The notes under the pieces are model-generated. The model did no database searches. It was not told where the DNA came from and worked only from the letters and a program-made list of their open reading frames with translations. From Ascoidea rubescens DSM 1968 (Eukaryota; Ascomycota; Saccharomycetes; Ascoideales; Ascoideaceae): a stretch of 64,000 nucleotides of DNA. The DNA lies in contig NW_017962913.1 in NCBI RefSeq assembly GCF_001661345.1, positions 3,156,941 to 3,220,940 of the forward strand. The letters run 5' to 3'. Within the stretch, counting starts at the first letter, position 1. Each line of letters begins with the position of its first letter. A program made the position numbers and the translations under genes. This document shows, piece by piece, positions 32,086-41,368 of the stretch.

Positions 32086-32304
32086 TCATGAGTAATACAA
32101 CTCCAAGTTGGTTCCATCGTGGATCTCATAGTCCTCCAAAGTGATAAAGTCCTTGAATGTTTGGTATCCCTTCTTCAACACTATCTTCTCAGGCAATGTT
32201 CCTATTTGTGCTGCCAATAGCTTTTTGAAGTCTCCCACAGTGTCCTCTGGCAAGCACTTGACGACCACTTTTTTTCCTACTCTGTCATTGCAAACCACTT
32301 CCAT
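32086..32304 (-). CDS. HUB1: Ubiquitin-like splicing modifier HUB1
   Basis: 72 residues: [23 protein letters not shown] at the start, [18 protein letters not shown] in the second half and a C-terminal YYS, with a double tyrosine rather than the di-glycine of ubiquitin. This is the UBL5/Hub1 family. Hub1 binds the tri-snRNP protein Snu66 non-covalently and helps use of non-canonical 5' splice sites. Length is that of the family. It is tightly convergent with PGA1 and divergent from ABZ1 with about 250 bp between starts. Confidence 0.97.
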   Translation of the reverse strand: MEVVCNDRVGKKVVVKCLPEDTVGDFKKLLAAQIGTLPEKIVLKKGYQTFKDFITLEDYEIHDGTNLELYYS

Positions 32305-32553
32305 TACTGATGCTGTTTTTACCTGTTCACTTCTCTATTCTGTGCTTCTTCCGCTGCTTGTGCTGTTGATGAATCTCGGCGCTTAATTTTTACCAGCTTG
32401 AAAATTTACCCGGTGCTGTTGTTTTTTTCCATTTTCGGCCCAAAGCAAAGTTTCATATTTTCCAGAAGAGAAAGAAAAAGAAGAAAAAGAAGAAAAAGCA
32501 GAAAATCAGGCAAGGAAAAGACTCCAACAGATATTCACTTATACTCTCAGACA

Positions 32554-35043
32554 ATGCCAATACTATTGGTTGATTCTTATGATTCTTTCACTTTTAACAT
32601 CAAAAGTCTCATTGAACAATCAACTAACACAAAAGTCTTCACTATTCATAATGACTCAATATCTTTCGAAAAATTTCTTCAATTAAACTTAATTCAATAT
32701 TTTGAATCAATAATTATTGGTCCTGGCCCAGGAAACCCCATGAATCCAAATGACGTTGGCATAATTCCCTATTTATTTGATTTGAATATCCCGATCTTTG
32801 GAATTTGCTTAGGTTTTCAATCATTATCTTTATTTTATGATTGCAAAATTCAAAATCTCGATTTAATTAAACATGGTCAGATTTATTCAATTTATTTAAA
32901 TGAACTTGTAAAAAATGATGATTTATTTCATGGGTTTAATCAAAATAAACATTTTTCAAGTGTCAGATATCATTCTCTACACATAATAATTCCTAAAGAT
33001 AATAACCAAATTATTCCTTTAGCTTATACTTTTGAAAATAATAATATTTCTGACAATAAAATCTTAATGGCTGGAAAACATATTTCAAAACCATTTTACG
33101 GTGTTCAATACCATCCAGAATCAATTTGTTCACAAAACGGCTCACTATTAATTCAAAACTTTTATAATATATCAAAAAAATTTAATATAGAAAATGGTAA
33201 AGCTTATTTTTATGAAAACAACCCTGATCAAAATAATTTCTTATCCTCAAAAATTAATAATTTACTAAATGATTATCTAGTTCAACCAACTTTATTAAAC
33301 GCAGTCAATAACAACATATCTTTCAAAAAATCAAAATCAAAAGCAATTCCAATTCCAATTAGCAAAAAATTAAAAAAATCTGTTCATGTAAAAGAAATAA
33401 ACTTGAAACAGAGTTTTTTTTCAAATAATTCGAATTATAATATAAATTTTTCAAATTTAACTATTAATATATGTGATTTTTTGAAATCTCATAAACCATT
33501 CGGTATTAATCATTTTTTTTGTTTAAATTCATCCTCTATACCAGGTGAATATTCAATAATTGCAATACCGCTGCCTGAAAGTATAGTTATTTCAAATTAT
33601 ATACTAAAAAATAATGGAAACAAATTAGTAATTGAATCATTTAACAACAATAATAAAGAAAAAAATAATACATATAATCATAAGCTAGATGATACTAATG
33701 TTTGGGACTATATATCTAAGTTCATGCTAAATGCTTATAAACAATTTGATTTTAATGAGAATGATTACAAATTATTAAATAGCCTACCGTTTATTGGAGG
33801 ATTAGTTGGTTTTTTTTCATATGAACAATCTCAGTTTTCAAATAATAGTGATATTGATGGAGTAAATTGTAATAATTTTGATTCACCAGACAGTAAATTG
33901 ATATATATTGAAAGAAGTTTATTGATTGATCACAAAAAACAAAAACTTTATATTATATCATTAAGGGATAATGACTCAGAATGGATAGATAAATTTACTA
34001 AATTATTAGAAGAACATTCAAGTAATAACAAGAATAATAATAACAATAATAATAATAATAGTAATAATAATAATAATAGTAGTAGAAATAGTGATATTAT
34101 TGATGATAAATTAATTGATAATGGTATTGATATTAAGAAAAAAGTTTTAAAAATTATAAAACCCGATAAAAATAAGTATTTTGAACAATTTGATAAATGT
34201 CAAGAATATTTAAAGAACGGAGATTCATACGAATTATGTCTAACCAATCAGATTAAAATTGAGATTATGAATGAATCAAAGTATAAATCTTCAGTTGATA
34301 GCTGGGAAATATTTAAAAAATTAACAATCAAAAATCCCAGTCCATATTCGGTTTATTTTGATTTTGGTAAAAATTCCACATTGATATCATCTTCACCTGA
34401 AAGATTTTTAAAATGGGATAATTTCGATAGAATTAATAAAAAATGTGAGTTGAGACCTATAAAGGGAACACTAAGAAAGAATGGAAAGTTTAGTAAGAAA
34501 GAAATCTTTGAGATTTTAAATTCTCCAAAGGAAAAGGGAGAAAATTTGATGATTGTTGATTTAATTAGACATGATTTATATTCAATGCTAAAAAAAATCA
34601 ATGTGTCAAAGTTGATGAACATCGAAGAATATAAGACGGTGTATCAGCTAGTGTCTGTCATTGAGGGAGATTTAGCTACGGGATACAGTGCCAAAGACGA
34701 CAAAGATGTGGAGATCGATGGGCTTGAGGTGTTGGCCAACAGTTTACCCCCTGGATCGATGACAGGAGCACCAAAGAAGCGATCAGTAGAATTGTTGGAG
34801 AAAATCGAGGAACATCAGAAACGAGGAATCTACTCTGGGGTTTGTGGTTACTGGTCTGTGCACAAAAAAGCTGATTGGAGCGTAGTGATTCGGTCGTTGT
34901 TTTCGTACAAAGAGGACTGCCATGCCGACAAAACTGTATGGCGTGCTGGTGCTGGAGGTGCCATTACGGTGTTGAGCGAACCGGAGGCTGAGTGGGACGA
35001 AATGGGCACGAAGTTCGACTCTGTGTTGCAGATATTCGAGTAA
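32554..35043 (+). CDS. ABZ1: Aminodeoxychorismate synthase (PabA-PabB fusion)
   Basis: 829 residues from MPILLVDSYDSFTFN; the longer upstream frame opens with TTG. The N-terminal glutamine amidotransferase has GPGPGNP, the nucleophile Cys in FGICLGFQ near residue 85, and QYHPES near 185. The C-terminal chorismate-binding part has SSPERFL, RPIKGT, ENLMIVDLIRHDL and PPGSMTGAPKKRS. Lys in PIKGT marks aminodeoxychorismate synthase rather than anthranilate synthase. It makes 4-amino-4-deoxychorismate for p-aminobenzoate and folate. A poly-Asn linker lies near residues 492-510. The last ~400 bp switch to GC-rich codons. Confidence 0.95.
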   Translation: MPILLVDSYDSFTFNIKSLIEQSTNTKVFTIHNDSISFEKFLQLNLIQYFESIIIGPGPGNPMNPNDVGIIPYLFDLNIPIFGICLGFQSLSLFYDCKIQNLDLIKHGQIYSIYLNELVKNDDLFHGFNQNKHFSSVRYHSLHIIIPKDNNQIIPLAYTFENNNISDNKILMAGKHISKPFYGVQYHPESICSQNGSLLIQNFYNISKKFNIENGKAYFYENNPDQNNFLSSKINNLLNDYLVQPTLLNAVNNNISFKKSKSKAIPIPISKKLKKSVHVKEINLKQSFFSNNSNYNINFSNLTINICDFLKSHKPFGINHFFCLNSSSIPGEYSIIAIPLPESIVISNYILKNNGNKLVIESFNNNNKEKNNTYNHKLDDTNVWDYISKFMLNAYKQFDFNENDYKLLNSLPFIGGLVGFFSYEQSQFSNNSDIDGVNCNNFDSPDSKLIYIERSLLIDHKKQKLYIISLRDNDSEWIDKFTKLLEEHSSNNKNNNNNNNNNSNNNNNSSRNSDIIDDKLIDNGIDIKKKVLKIIKPDKNKYFEQFDKCQEYLKNGDSYELCLTNQIKIEIMNESKYKSSVDSWEIFKKLTIKNPSPYSVYFDFGKNSTLISSSPERFLKWDNFDRINKKCELRPIKGTLRKNGKFSKKEIFEILNSPKEKGENLMIVDLIRHDLYSMLKKINVSKLMNIEEYKTVYQLVSVIEGDLATGYSAKDDKDVEIDGLEVLANSLPPGSMTGAPKKRSVELLEKIEEHQKRGIYSGVCGYWSVHKKADWSVVIRSLFSYKEDCHADKTVWRAGAGGAITVLSEPEAEWDEMGTKFDSVLQIFE

Positions 35044-35434
35044 CCGTACTCGATTGCGGACGTCTTGGGTTTTAGCGAACTCCAATCAAGCATACACAAA
35101 CAGCCGGGAGCAAACGGCTGAAAGCGAACAGAACAGAGAATACAGTGCGCGCAATTGGCGCGTATCCACGCATTGAAACGCACCCCGCACTGCACATGTA
35201 CGTATTTACAGCAACATTCAGCGGTACTCTGCACACAGCCGCGGGTACGGCTCCGCTCTCCCGCGGGCAGATTCCGGTTGGTTTTTTCTGATCTCAGCAC
35301 AATTTTTATCGTTTTATCTTTTGATTTTTATCATTTGACCATTTCTGAGAGCAAGACATTGATGAAATGGATTCAAGCTTCTTTTTCTAACATAACTTGA
35401 TGCTTTGCCCTATACCTCAGTTTCAATATATATA
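35044..35434. other. GC-rich ABZ1-PDH kinase intergenic region
   Basis: The first 240 bp is GC-rich and holds an inverted pair CCGCGGG (35239-35245) and CCCGCGG (35260-35266), plus a GCGCAATTGGCGC near-palindrome near 35148-35160. The remainder is AT-rich leader. No gene. Confidence 0.6.
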
Positions 35435-36859
35435 ATGTCTGCAGGCTGGAAATTAAACAAAAAGGTTCTTGAAGATATCCATCACTATGCCAGGTTTCAA
35501 CCATCTGGTATCTCTCTCAGGCAGATGGTCCAGTTTGGCCATAATCCCTCTCAGGGCTCATTGTTCAGAGCTTCTCAGTTTGTAGCTGAAGAACTACCTA
35601 TAAGATTGGCTCACAGAGTTAAAGAATTAGACGAATTACCTGATGGGCTAAACGAGATGCCCTCCATCTTGAAGGTGAAAAACTGGTATTCTCAGTCCTT
35701 CAACGAATTAACTTCTCTTCCAAAGCCAAAGCTAGATGATGATTTCAAAAAAATGATTTATGGTATAAATAATTTCAATAACGTTAGCAATAAAACTTCC
35801 TTCTCAAATGCCAATAACCATGAATTCAGTGATGATGGCGTAATATTCAAACAATCCCACCATTTCCATGACCCCTTAAATCATTCTCATCCCGATACTC
35901 ATAATATCCAAAAAATTTCTCAACCAACAAATTCCAATATTATAAATGTGTCTCAATCCAATAAAAAATATTATGTCTCGATGCCAAATGATATAGTATG
36001 GCCCTCAGAAGTCTTTAAATATAACAAAATCTTGAAGGATACTTTATTCAAGATCAAAAGGAGACATGATCCAACTGTTGTCGCAATAGCCCAGGGTGTC
36101 AAAGAATGGAAGGATTTCAAAAATATTTTGATTTTAGATTCTTCAATACAGTCCTTTTTGGATCGGTTTTACATGTCGAGAATTGGGATACGCATGCTAA
36201 TTGGTCAGCAAATCGCTCTCAATGAAGAACCTGCAAGAGACGATTATGTTGGCATAATCTGTTTAAACACCAATGTTCAAGAAATTGCCCAAGATGCAAT
36301 TGATAATGCAAGATTTATTTGCGAACAATACTACTCACTCTACGAAGCTCCAAAAGTAGAACTATACTGTGCAAATGATATAAATTTCATGTATGTTCCT
36401 AGTCATTTGATCCACATGTTATATGAAATCTTGAAAAACTCTCTAAGAGCAACAGTAGAGTTTCATTCAAAACAACCTTATAATAAAGGAAAGGATTTAT
36501 ATGATATGACTTTTCCTCCAATTAAAGTCATAGTAGCTGAGGGAAATGAAGATATAACAATAAAAATATCCGATGAAGGTGGTGGTATCCCAAGAAGTGC
36601 AATGCCTTTGATTTGGACTTACCTTTACACAACTGTCAAAAATGCTCCAAACATCAGCGAGGATAATGTAATACCACCAAGTGACTCCTCTTCTCAGTTC
36701 ATAGCTCCAATGGCAGGTTTGGGTTATGGTTTGAGCCTTTCCAGACTATACGCTAGATATTTTGGCGGTGATTTAAAACTAATCAGTATGGAAGGTTACG
36801 GTACTGATGCATATTTACATTTAAATAAACTAGGGAGTTCCTCTGAACCTCTTCAATAA
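35435..36859 (+). CDS. PKP2: Mitochondrial pyruvate dehydrogenase kinase, PKP2-like
   Basis: 474 residues from MSAGWKLNKK (an in-frame TTG lies 10 codons before). The N-terminal helical domain has ISLRQMVQFG and ASQFVAEELPIRLAHRVKEL; the C-terminal GHKL ATPase domain has EILKNSLRATVEFH (N box), DEGGGIPRSAMPLIW (G1) and GLGYGLSLSRLYARYFGG (G2). These are mitochondrial PDH/BCKDH kinases, which phosphorylate and switch off the E1-alpha subunit. The well-kept helical domain and the length (S. cerevisiae Pkp2 491, Pkp1 394) favour PKP2. A disordered Asn/His/Ser insertion lies around residues 108-175. The paralogue choice is less sure than the family. Confidence 0.82.
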   Translation: MSAGWKLNKKVLEDIHHYARFQPSGISLRQMVQFGHNPSQGSLFRASQFVAEELPIRLAHRVKELDELPDGLNEMPSILKVKNWYSQSFNELTSLPKPKLDDDFKKMIYGINNFNNVSNKTSFSNANNHEFSDDGVIFKQSHHFHDPLNHSHPDTHNIQKISQPTNSNIINVSQSNKKYYVSMPNDIVWPSEVFKYNKILKDTLFKIKRRHDPTVVAIAQGVKEWKDFKNILILDSSIQSFLDRFYMSRIGIRMLIGQQIALNEEPARDDYVGIICLNTNVQEIAQDAIDNARFICEQYYSLYEAPKVELYCANDINFMYVPSHLIHMLYEILKNSLRATVEFHSKQPYNKGKDLYDMTFPPIKVIVAEGNEDITIKISDEGGGIPRSAMPLIWTYLYTTVKNAPNISEDNVIPPSDSSSQFIAPMAGLGYGLSLSRLYARYFGGDLKLISMEGYGTDAYLHLNKLGSSSEPLQ

Positions 36860-37438
36860 CTTTAATAACTATTAATTGATATTTTTTTAACTTATGATAA
36901 TTAATGATAAAATTATTTTGCTTTTATTGCAACTTTATGGAAACTTTTTTCATTTGTAGAAACGATTGCTTCATATTTAGCAATATTCCTTTTAAAATCT
37001 TTTCAAGTTTCTTTGATGCAATCATAATTGGTAGAGATGTCACTATTGACTCTACATTAGCCTTTGAAAAAAAAGTTCTTACAGTAAATATTATATTATA
37101 TTATATTATATTATATTATATTATATTATATTATCTATCAATGAAGTGAAAAAAAAAAAATAAAAAAAACATTAATTTATAAATCAGAAAATTTTTATTC
37201 TGGAAAATGCTTATGAAATAAAATTTTAAAACCATTAAAAAATTCAAAAGGAATGATATAAAAGAAATTGTAAAAATCAATTAAAGAAAAAATAAAAAGC
37301 ATTGTCATATACTATATAAAACATTCTTTAAAAGACTGCTTTTGAAGAAATAAAAAAACAGTCAAAACAACCAAAAAAACAAGAAAGCAAAACAAAACAA
37401 AACAAAACAAAACAAAAAATTGAAAGTAATTTCCATTC
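36860..37438. other. Convergent PDH kinase/LMBR1 3' region
   Basis: Strongly AT-rich with A and T tracts, a TTATA tandem repeat and an ACAAA repeat near 37390-37420. No gene. Confidence 0.7.
37091..37134. repeat. TTATA tandem repeat
   Basis: Eight perfect 5-bp copies plus a partial copy in the convergent 3' region. Confidence 0.9.
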
Positions 37439-40093
37439 TTAAAAATATGAAATCCCATGCAGATCAACAGATGCATTATCAAATCTTTCAAGGTTGTTAA
37501 TTAAATCTGCTTCTTCAGCTTCATCATCTGAAGAGTTCTCATCGTCAGCATATAAACTATGCTCATTTATAGTAGTTCTGTAACTATTATTACTGTAATA
37601 ACTGCTATTACTTCTCAAATTATGTAAATCTGGATTAATCATAAAAGCTGAATTGTTTTCTTCTTCATAATCATTAGTTCTTGCATTTGTTTTATTATTT
37701 AAATCTGATTGGTTATTTTTAATTATCTTTTTGAAGCTATCAGAAAATTTCGATTTGACGTTTGTAAACATTGATGGTTGTGTATCATTAAATTCATTAA
37801 AACCATTGGGATTGTTTTTATTCTTTAAGATTTCCAGTGGTATTCCTCTTGAAGCATTTAAAGAATCAGGATTGTTTATAGTTTGGGGGATCTCAAGTTC
37901 ACTTTCACTACTACTACTATGAGAATTTAATAATCTTGTGTGCAGATCAGATTCAGTGAGTGGTAACTCGACAGAGTTTTCATTTAATAGCAAGTATAAT
38001 TTATGAAACAATGGAATTTTATCAAATAGAGAAAAAATGTTACCTTTACGGTTTAATTCTTCATAAGTATTCAATAAGGATTTAGGGTTAATTAATTCCT
38101 TTTCAATGATTTTATTAACTTCTTTTATGATGATTTCATTTCTTCTTCTTTCTGTATCTGTTTCGTAGTTTGTTGATAAACTAAATGTTCTTCTTGTTCT
38201 TCTTGAGCCTGAGTTATTAATATCCAAGCCATCTTCTATATCCAGGTCAAGATCATCATCACCATTGAATAAGAAATCATCAATATCAAAGTAACTGTTA
38301 TAAGCAGTTGTAAATAGTTTATAAATTTTGTGATTTTTGAAAGAATTTAAGAAAAAGCGAATTAAGATTGGTAATAAGATTAAATAAGGTAGAAAGTTAT
38401 TGATTTGTTTACCTATTTTGATGGAATTAATTGCGTTACCTAAGAATTTTGCAAATTGAGTTTTATCGTTATTTAATATGAAAGAAGAAAAAATTGAAAT
38501 CTTTTTTGAATTATTATTATCTTGATTATCAATTGGATCAACACTGTTTAAGATTTGTTCATTTAATAGAGTTAGGAAATTATAGGATAGAGGAATGGTT
38601 AATCTAATTGCCCAACTTGAATAGAATAAAGAATTTTCAGGAGTTGAATTATGATGAATTAATTGATAATAGTTGAAAATTTTGATATTTGTTAGAGAGA
38701 TTAAAGATGTGAAACACATGTAACTTAAGATTAAGACAATGAAAAAGTTATTAAAAAAGTTTAAAGAGGTTGTTTTAAATATAATATAATTTATGATTGA
38801 TAATCTTGTGTTGTGGAAAAATTCTGAGAAAATGATTAAAAAGGATAAAACAGCAAAAAAAAAGGCAATTAGTTTTAATATAAAGGGGTAAAGATAACAA
38901 TTCAAGTAAAAAAATAGAATTGGTTTTTTCGATAGGAATTTTTGGAAGAAATTTAAATTTTTATTATATCTTAAAATTAGAGAATTTTTTTGTTTTGCCT
39001 TTATCATGTCTTGAATTTTAATGATTTTTTTCAACAAGTTATAATAATGATATTCTATAATTGTTATGTTGTTGTAGGAAGTTTTAAATTTTCTTGAGAC
39101 TCTTAGTAGAAATTTTTTGTTTAGTTGGTTATTGGTTATAGTTAGGATGGCACTTTCATCATCGTTATCATCGTTATCGGAATCGTCGCTATTGGCTATT
39201 GTGTAAACAGTTGGGATAGAAGAGTAAGAAGAAGGAATGATACTGATATCATTAGTGATGTTATTCGTGATGTTATTTGTGATGTTATTGGGAATTGATT
39301 TGTTGATATTTGATTGAGTAATGTAACTTTTAGGGATTTTATAATTGAGGTGAATTAACCAGTCTCTGTAGTCTATATTTTCTGGTAAATCGGCAATGTT
39401 ATTTAAATTTAAGATCAATTGGATGATTTCCTTGAAGGTTATTTTGATATCTTGATAATTTTCATTAATTTTTAAAAGTTTCAAGTAGTGATTATTGATT
39501 AAATTTGAGTCGCAGTCATTTTTAATTAGTAAGGAATTTTGGTAGATTTTTTTTGGTAGTAAGAATAGACCATAACCCATTAACCAGATGGCTACTAGAA
39601 GAGAATAGCAGTGAGATAGGATTATCATTAATGATTTTATTGAGTTGATGGATAGGCCGATGTTAAAATAGATATAAATTAGGCCGATTATACCAACTGT
39701 TAAATATAATAACTGGAATTGCAAATTAGCTAGGATTGAATCCTTTATCTTTGAGTTTTTTTTAAAGTTATTTGAATAATAGTAGTATTGTAAAAAGGGT
39801 AGGATTAGCCAGGTTAATAGGAAACCAAACCAGTAAATGAATCTCCAGAGATTTAAAATAAAAGTTTTTGAATTTTTCATGTAAAAGAAGTTATTATCAA
39901 TGACATTTGGATCTAAAGAAGCAGATATGAGATCTATTGGTAATAGAAAGATCATTGAAAAGGGGATAATCAAAGAGATTATTAAGGAAGTCGATAAGAA
40001 CCAACTGTGTTTGAATATTTTGATGTAGTGGTTGACAGATAAAAGCGATAAGAATAAAGAGGTTAGCAAAGATAAAAACACACACAACCACAT
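37439..40093 (-). CDS. LMBR1/LIMR-type polytopic membrane protein
   Basis: 884 residues. Several strongly hydrophobic segments fill the first ~200 residues, with an IPFSMIFLLPIDLISASLD motif typical of LMBR1-like proteins and a LMGYGLFLLPKKI segment. Four or more membrane helices follow in residues 400-620 after an Asn/Asp-rich cytoplasmic loop. The C-terminal 250 residues are hydrophilic, Ser/Asn/Asp-rich and acidic. LMBR1/LIMR family proteins are nine-helix membrane proteins (lipocalin-receptor-like, LMBD1 relatives); the fungal members are uncharacterised to my knowledge. I do not know an S. cerevisiae orthologue. Function is not inferable beyond a membrane role. It is divergent from a giant Zn2Cys6 factor. 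Confidence 0.8.
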   Translation of the reverse strand: MWLCVFLSLLTSLFLSLLSVNHYIKIFKHSWFLSTSLIISLIIPFSMIFLLPIDLISASLDPNVIDNNFFYMKNSKTFILNLWRFIYWFGFLLTWLILPFLQYYYYSNNFKKNSKIKDSILANLQFQLLYLTVGIIGLIYIYFNIGLSINSIKSLMIILSHCYSLLVAIWLMGYGLFLLPKKIYQNSLLIKNDCDSNLINNHYLKLLKINENYQDIKITFKEIIQLILNLNNIADLPENIDYRDWLIHLNYKIPKSYITQSNINKSIPNNITNNITNNITNDISIIPSSYSSIPTVYTIANSDDSDNDDNDDESAILTITNNQLNKKFLLRVSRKFKTSYNNITIIEYHYYNLLKKIIKIQDMIKAKQKNSLILRYNKNLNFFQKFLSKKPILFFYLNCYLYPFILKLIAFFFAVLSFLIIFSEFFHNTRLSIINYIIFKTTSLNFFNNFFIVLILSYMCFTSLISLTNIKIFNYYQLIHHNSTPENSLFYSSWAIRLTIPLSYNFLTLLNEQILNSVDPIDNQDNNNSKKISIFSSFILNNDKTQFAKFLGNAINSIKIGKQINNFLPYLILLPILIRFFLNSFKNHKIYKLFTTAYNSYFDIDDFLFNGDDDLDLDIEDGLDINNSGSRRTRRTFSLSTNYETDTERRRNEIIIKEVNKIIEKELINPKSLLNTYEELNRKGNIFSLFDKIPLFHKLYLLLNENSVELPLTESDLHTRLLNSHSSSSESELEIPQTINNPDSLNASRGIPLEILKNKNNPNGFNEFNDTQPSMFTNVKSKFSDSFKKIIKNNQSDLNNKTNARTNDYEEENNSAFMINPDLHNLRSNSSYYSNNSYRTTINEHSLYADDENSSDDEAEEADLINNLERFDNASVDLHGISYF

Positions 40094-41368
40094 TTTGATA
40101 GGAAGAAGCTTATTAGAGATAGTATAAGGGGGGCATTAATGTGCACAGAGTGGTTTGAAAATACACTGGAAATATATTGGAAATGTATTGGGAATATATT
40201 GGGAGTATATCGGGAGTATGTTGAGATAATTCAGCAATGAGAGTATATACTGAAGAAGTGAAGAAATACAGTATCGTATCGTATTATATCGTATGTATTG
40301 TCTTCGGGTCGTAATGATTTTGACACAAATCGGATCACGGTGCAACAGAGAAAGGAGAAAGGAAAGGCACGACAAAACAGCCCAGAACAGGACAAAATGG
40401 TGGCAGAGCAGAACAGGCTCCAGCAGTCGCAGCTCCTGGACACTGGAAAGCAGACAGCAAACACCAAAGAGCAGAAGGCAATGAGAACAGAGAAACCGGG
40501 CAGCAATGCTCACAAGCAGAGCATATTCTGTATCGAGCAAACGAATCAATAGCCAGTCGACGATCAGCACAAATGAGCAGCAACCAGACACAACAGACCT
40601 GGCCAAATCTCAGAGCTGCCCCTGTTCTTTCTCTCGTTGGCAAGCTCTCTCGTTGGTCGCTTTTGTTTCTGGAGGTAGAATCCGGAGCGGGAGAAAGCCA
40701 GGGGTGTGGTGCATGCATACTAACGCTATGTGCGTCTAACACATGCAGTGCGCATTTGATATATGCGTATTACACATTGAGCCCACACAGCTGGCGTACA
40801 CGTCCACAGTGCATGCACATGCACACGTGCAAAATTTCCACATTGCCTGTTTGGGCGCGCAAAGTCTGTGTTTTCCCAAAGGGGCAAAGAATCCTCGTTT
40901 GCACCAAATCCCAGCTCAGAAATCCTTCCATCTTCTTTTTTATCAGCTTCTATTTCTTTATCTCACTTACTCGATTAGTTCAAGCAGATATAATCAACAG
41001 AGAGAACAATGCTCGACGTGCAACTCAATTTGCCCTGCCTTCTGCATCGATTCACTCTCTATTATACCGATTAACTATGTCTATTTTTTTTATTTTATAG
41101 CACGAAAAAAGCAATCATTTCATCCGAATCAAAAAATCTCTGTTTTCTCTTGTCCTTTTTTTCTCTTTCTGTTTGGAATCGTTCGCCAATTAACAATTCA
41201 TCGTTTCATCATTCTGCTTTTCCACCCATTTTTTCATTCAGTTTGGGCCATTCATCGTTAGACTTATTTTAGCCTCTATCTTAATATAAATATACAAAAT
41301 ACAAAATACAAAATACAAAATACAAAAATATACTAAACCTGAAAAATATTACAGAAAACTATTATTAA
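40094..41368. other. 1.3-kb divergent promoter, LMBR1 / Zn2Cys6 factor
   Basis: Begins with repeated GGAAATATATT-like words (40160-40225), then a GC-rich middle (about 40370-40900) with many TGCA/GCAC words near 40740-40830, then a T-rich leader ending in the TACAAAA repeat. Open frames on both strands here overlap and lack domains. Confidence 0.55.
41293..41327. repeat. TACAAAA tandem repeat x5
   Basis: Five perfect 7-bp copies in the 5' leader of the Zn2Cys6 factor, ending about 40 bp before the ATG. Confidence 0.9.

Noticed and set aside
32554-35043. Anthranilate synthase (TRP2/TRP3) instead of ABZ1
   Set aside because: The amidotransferase and synthase parts are fused in PabA-PabB order and the motif is PIKGT with Lys, as in aminodeoxychorismate synthase.
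40136-41261. Several 60-175-codon frames in the LMBR1/Zn2Cys6 promoter
   Set aside because: They overlap each other on both strands, many lack ATG starts, and none has a domain.
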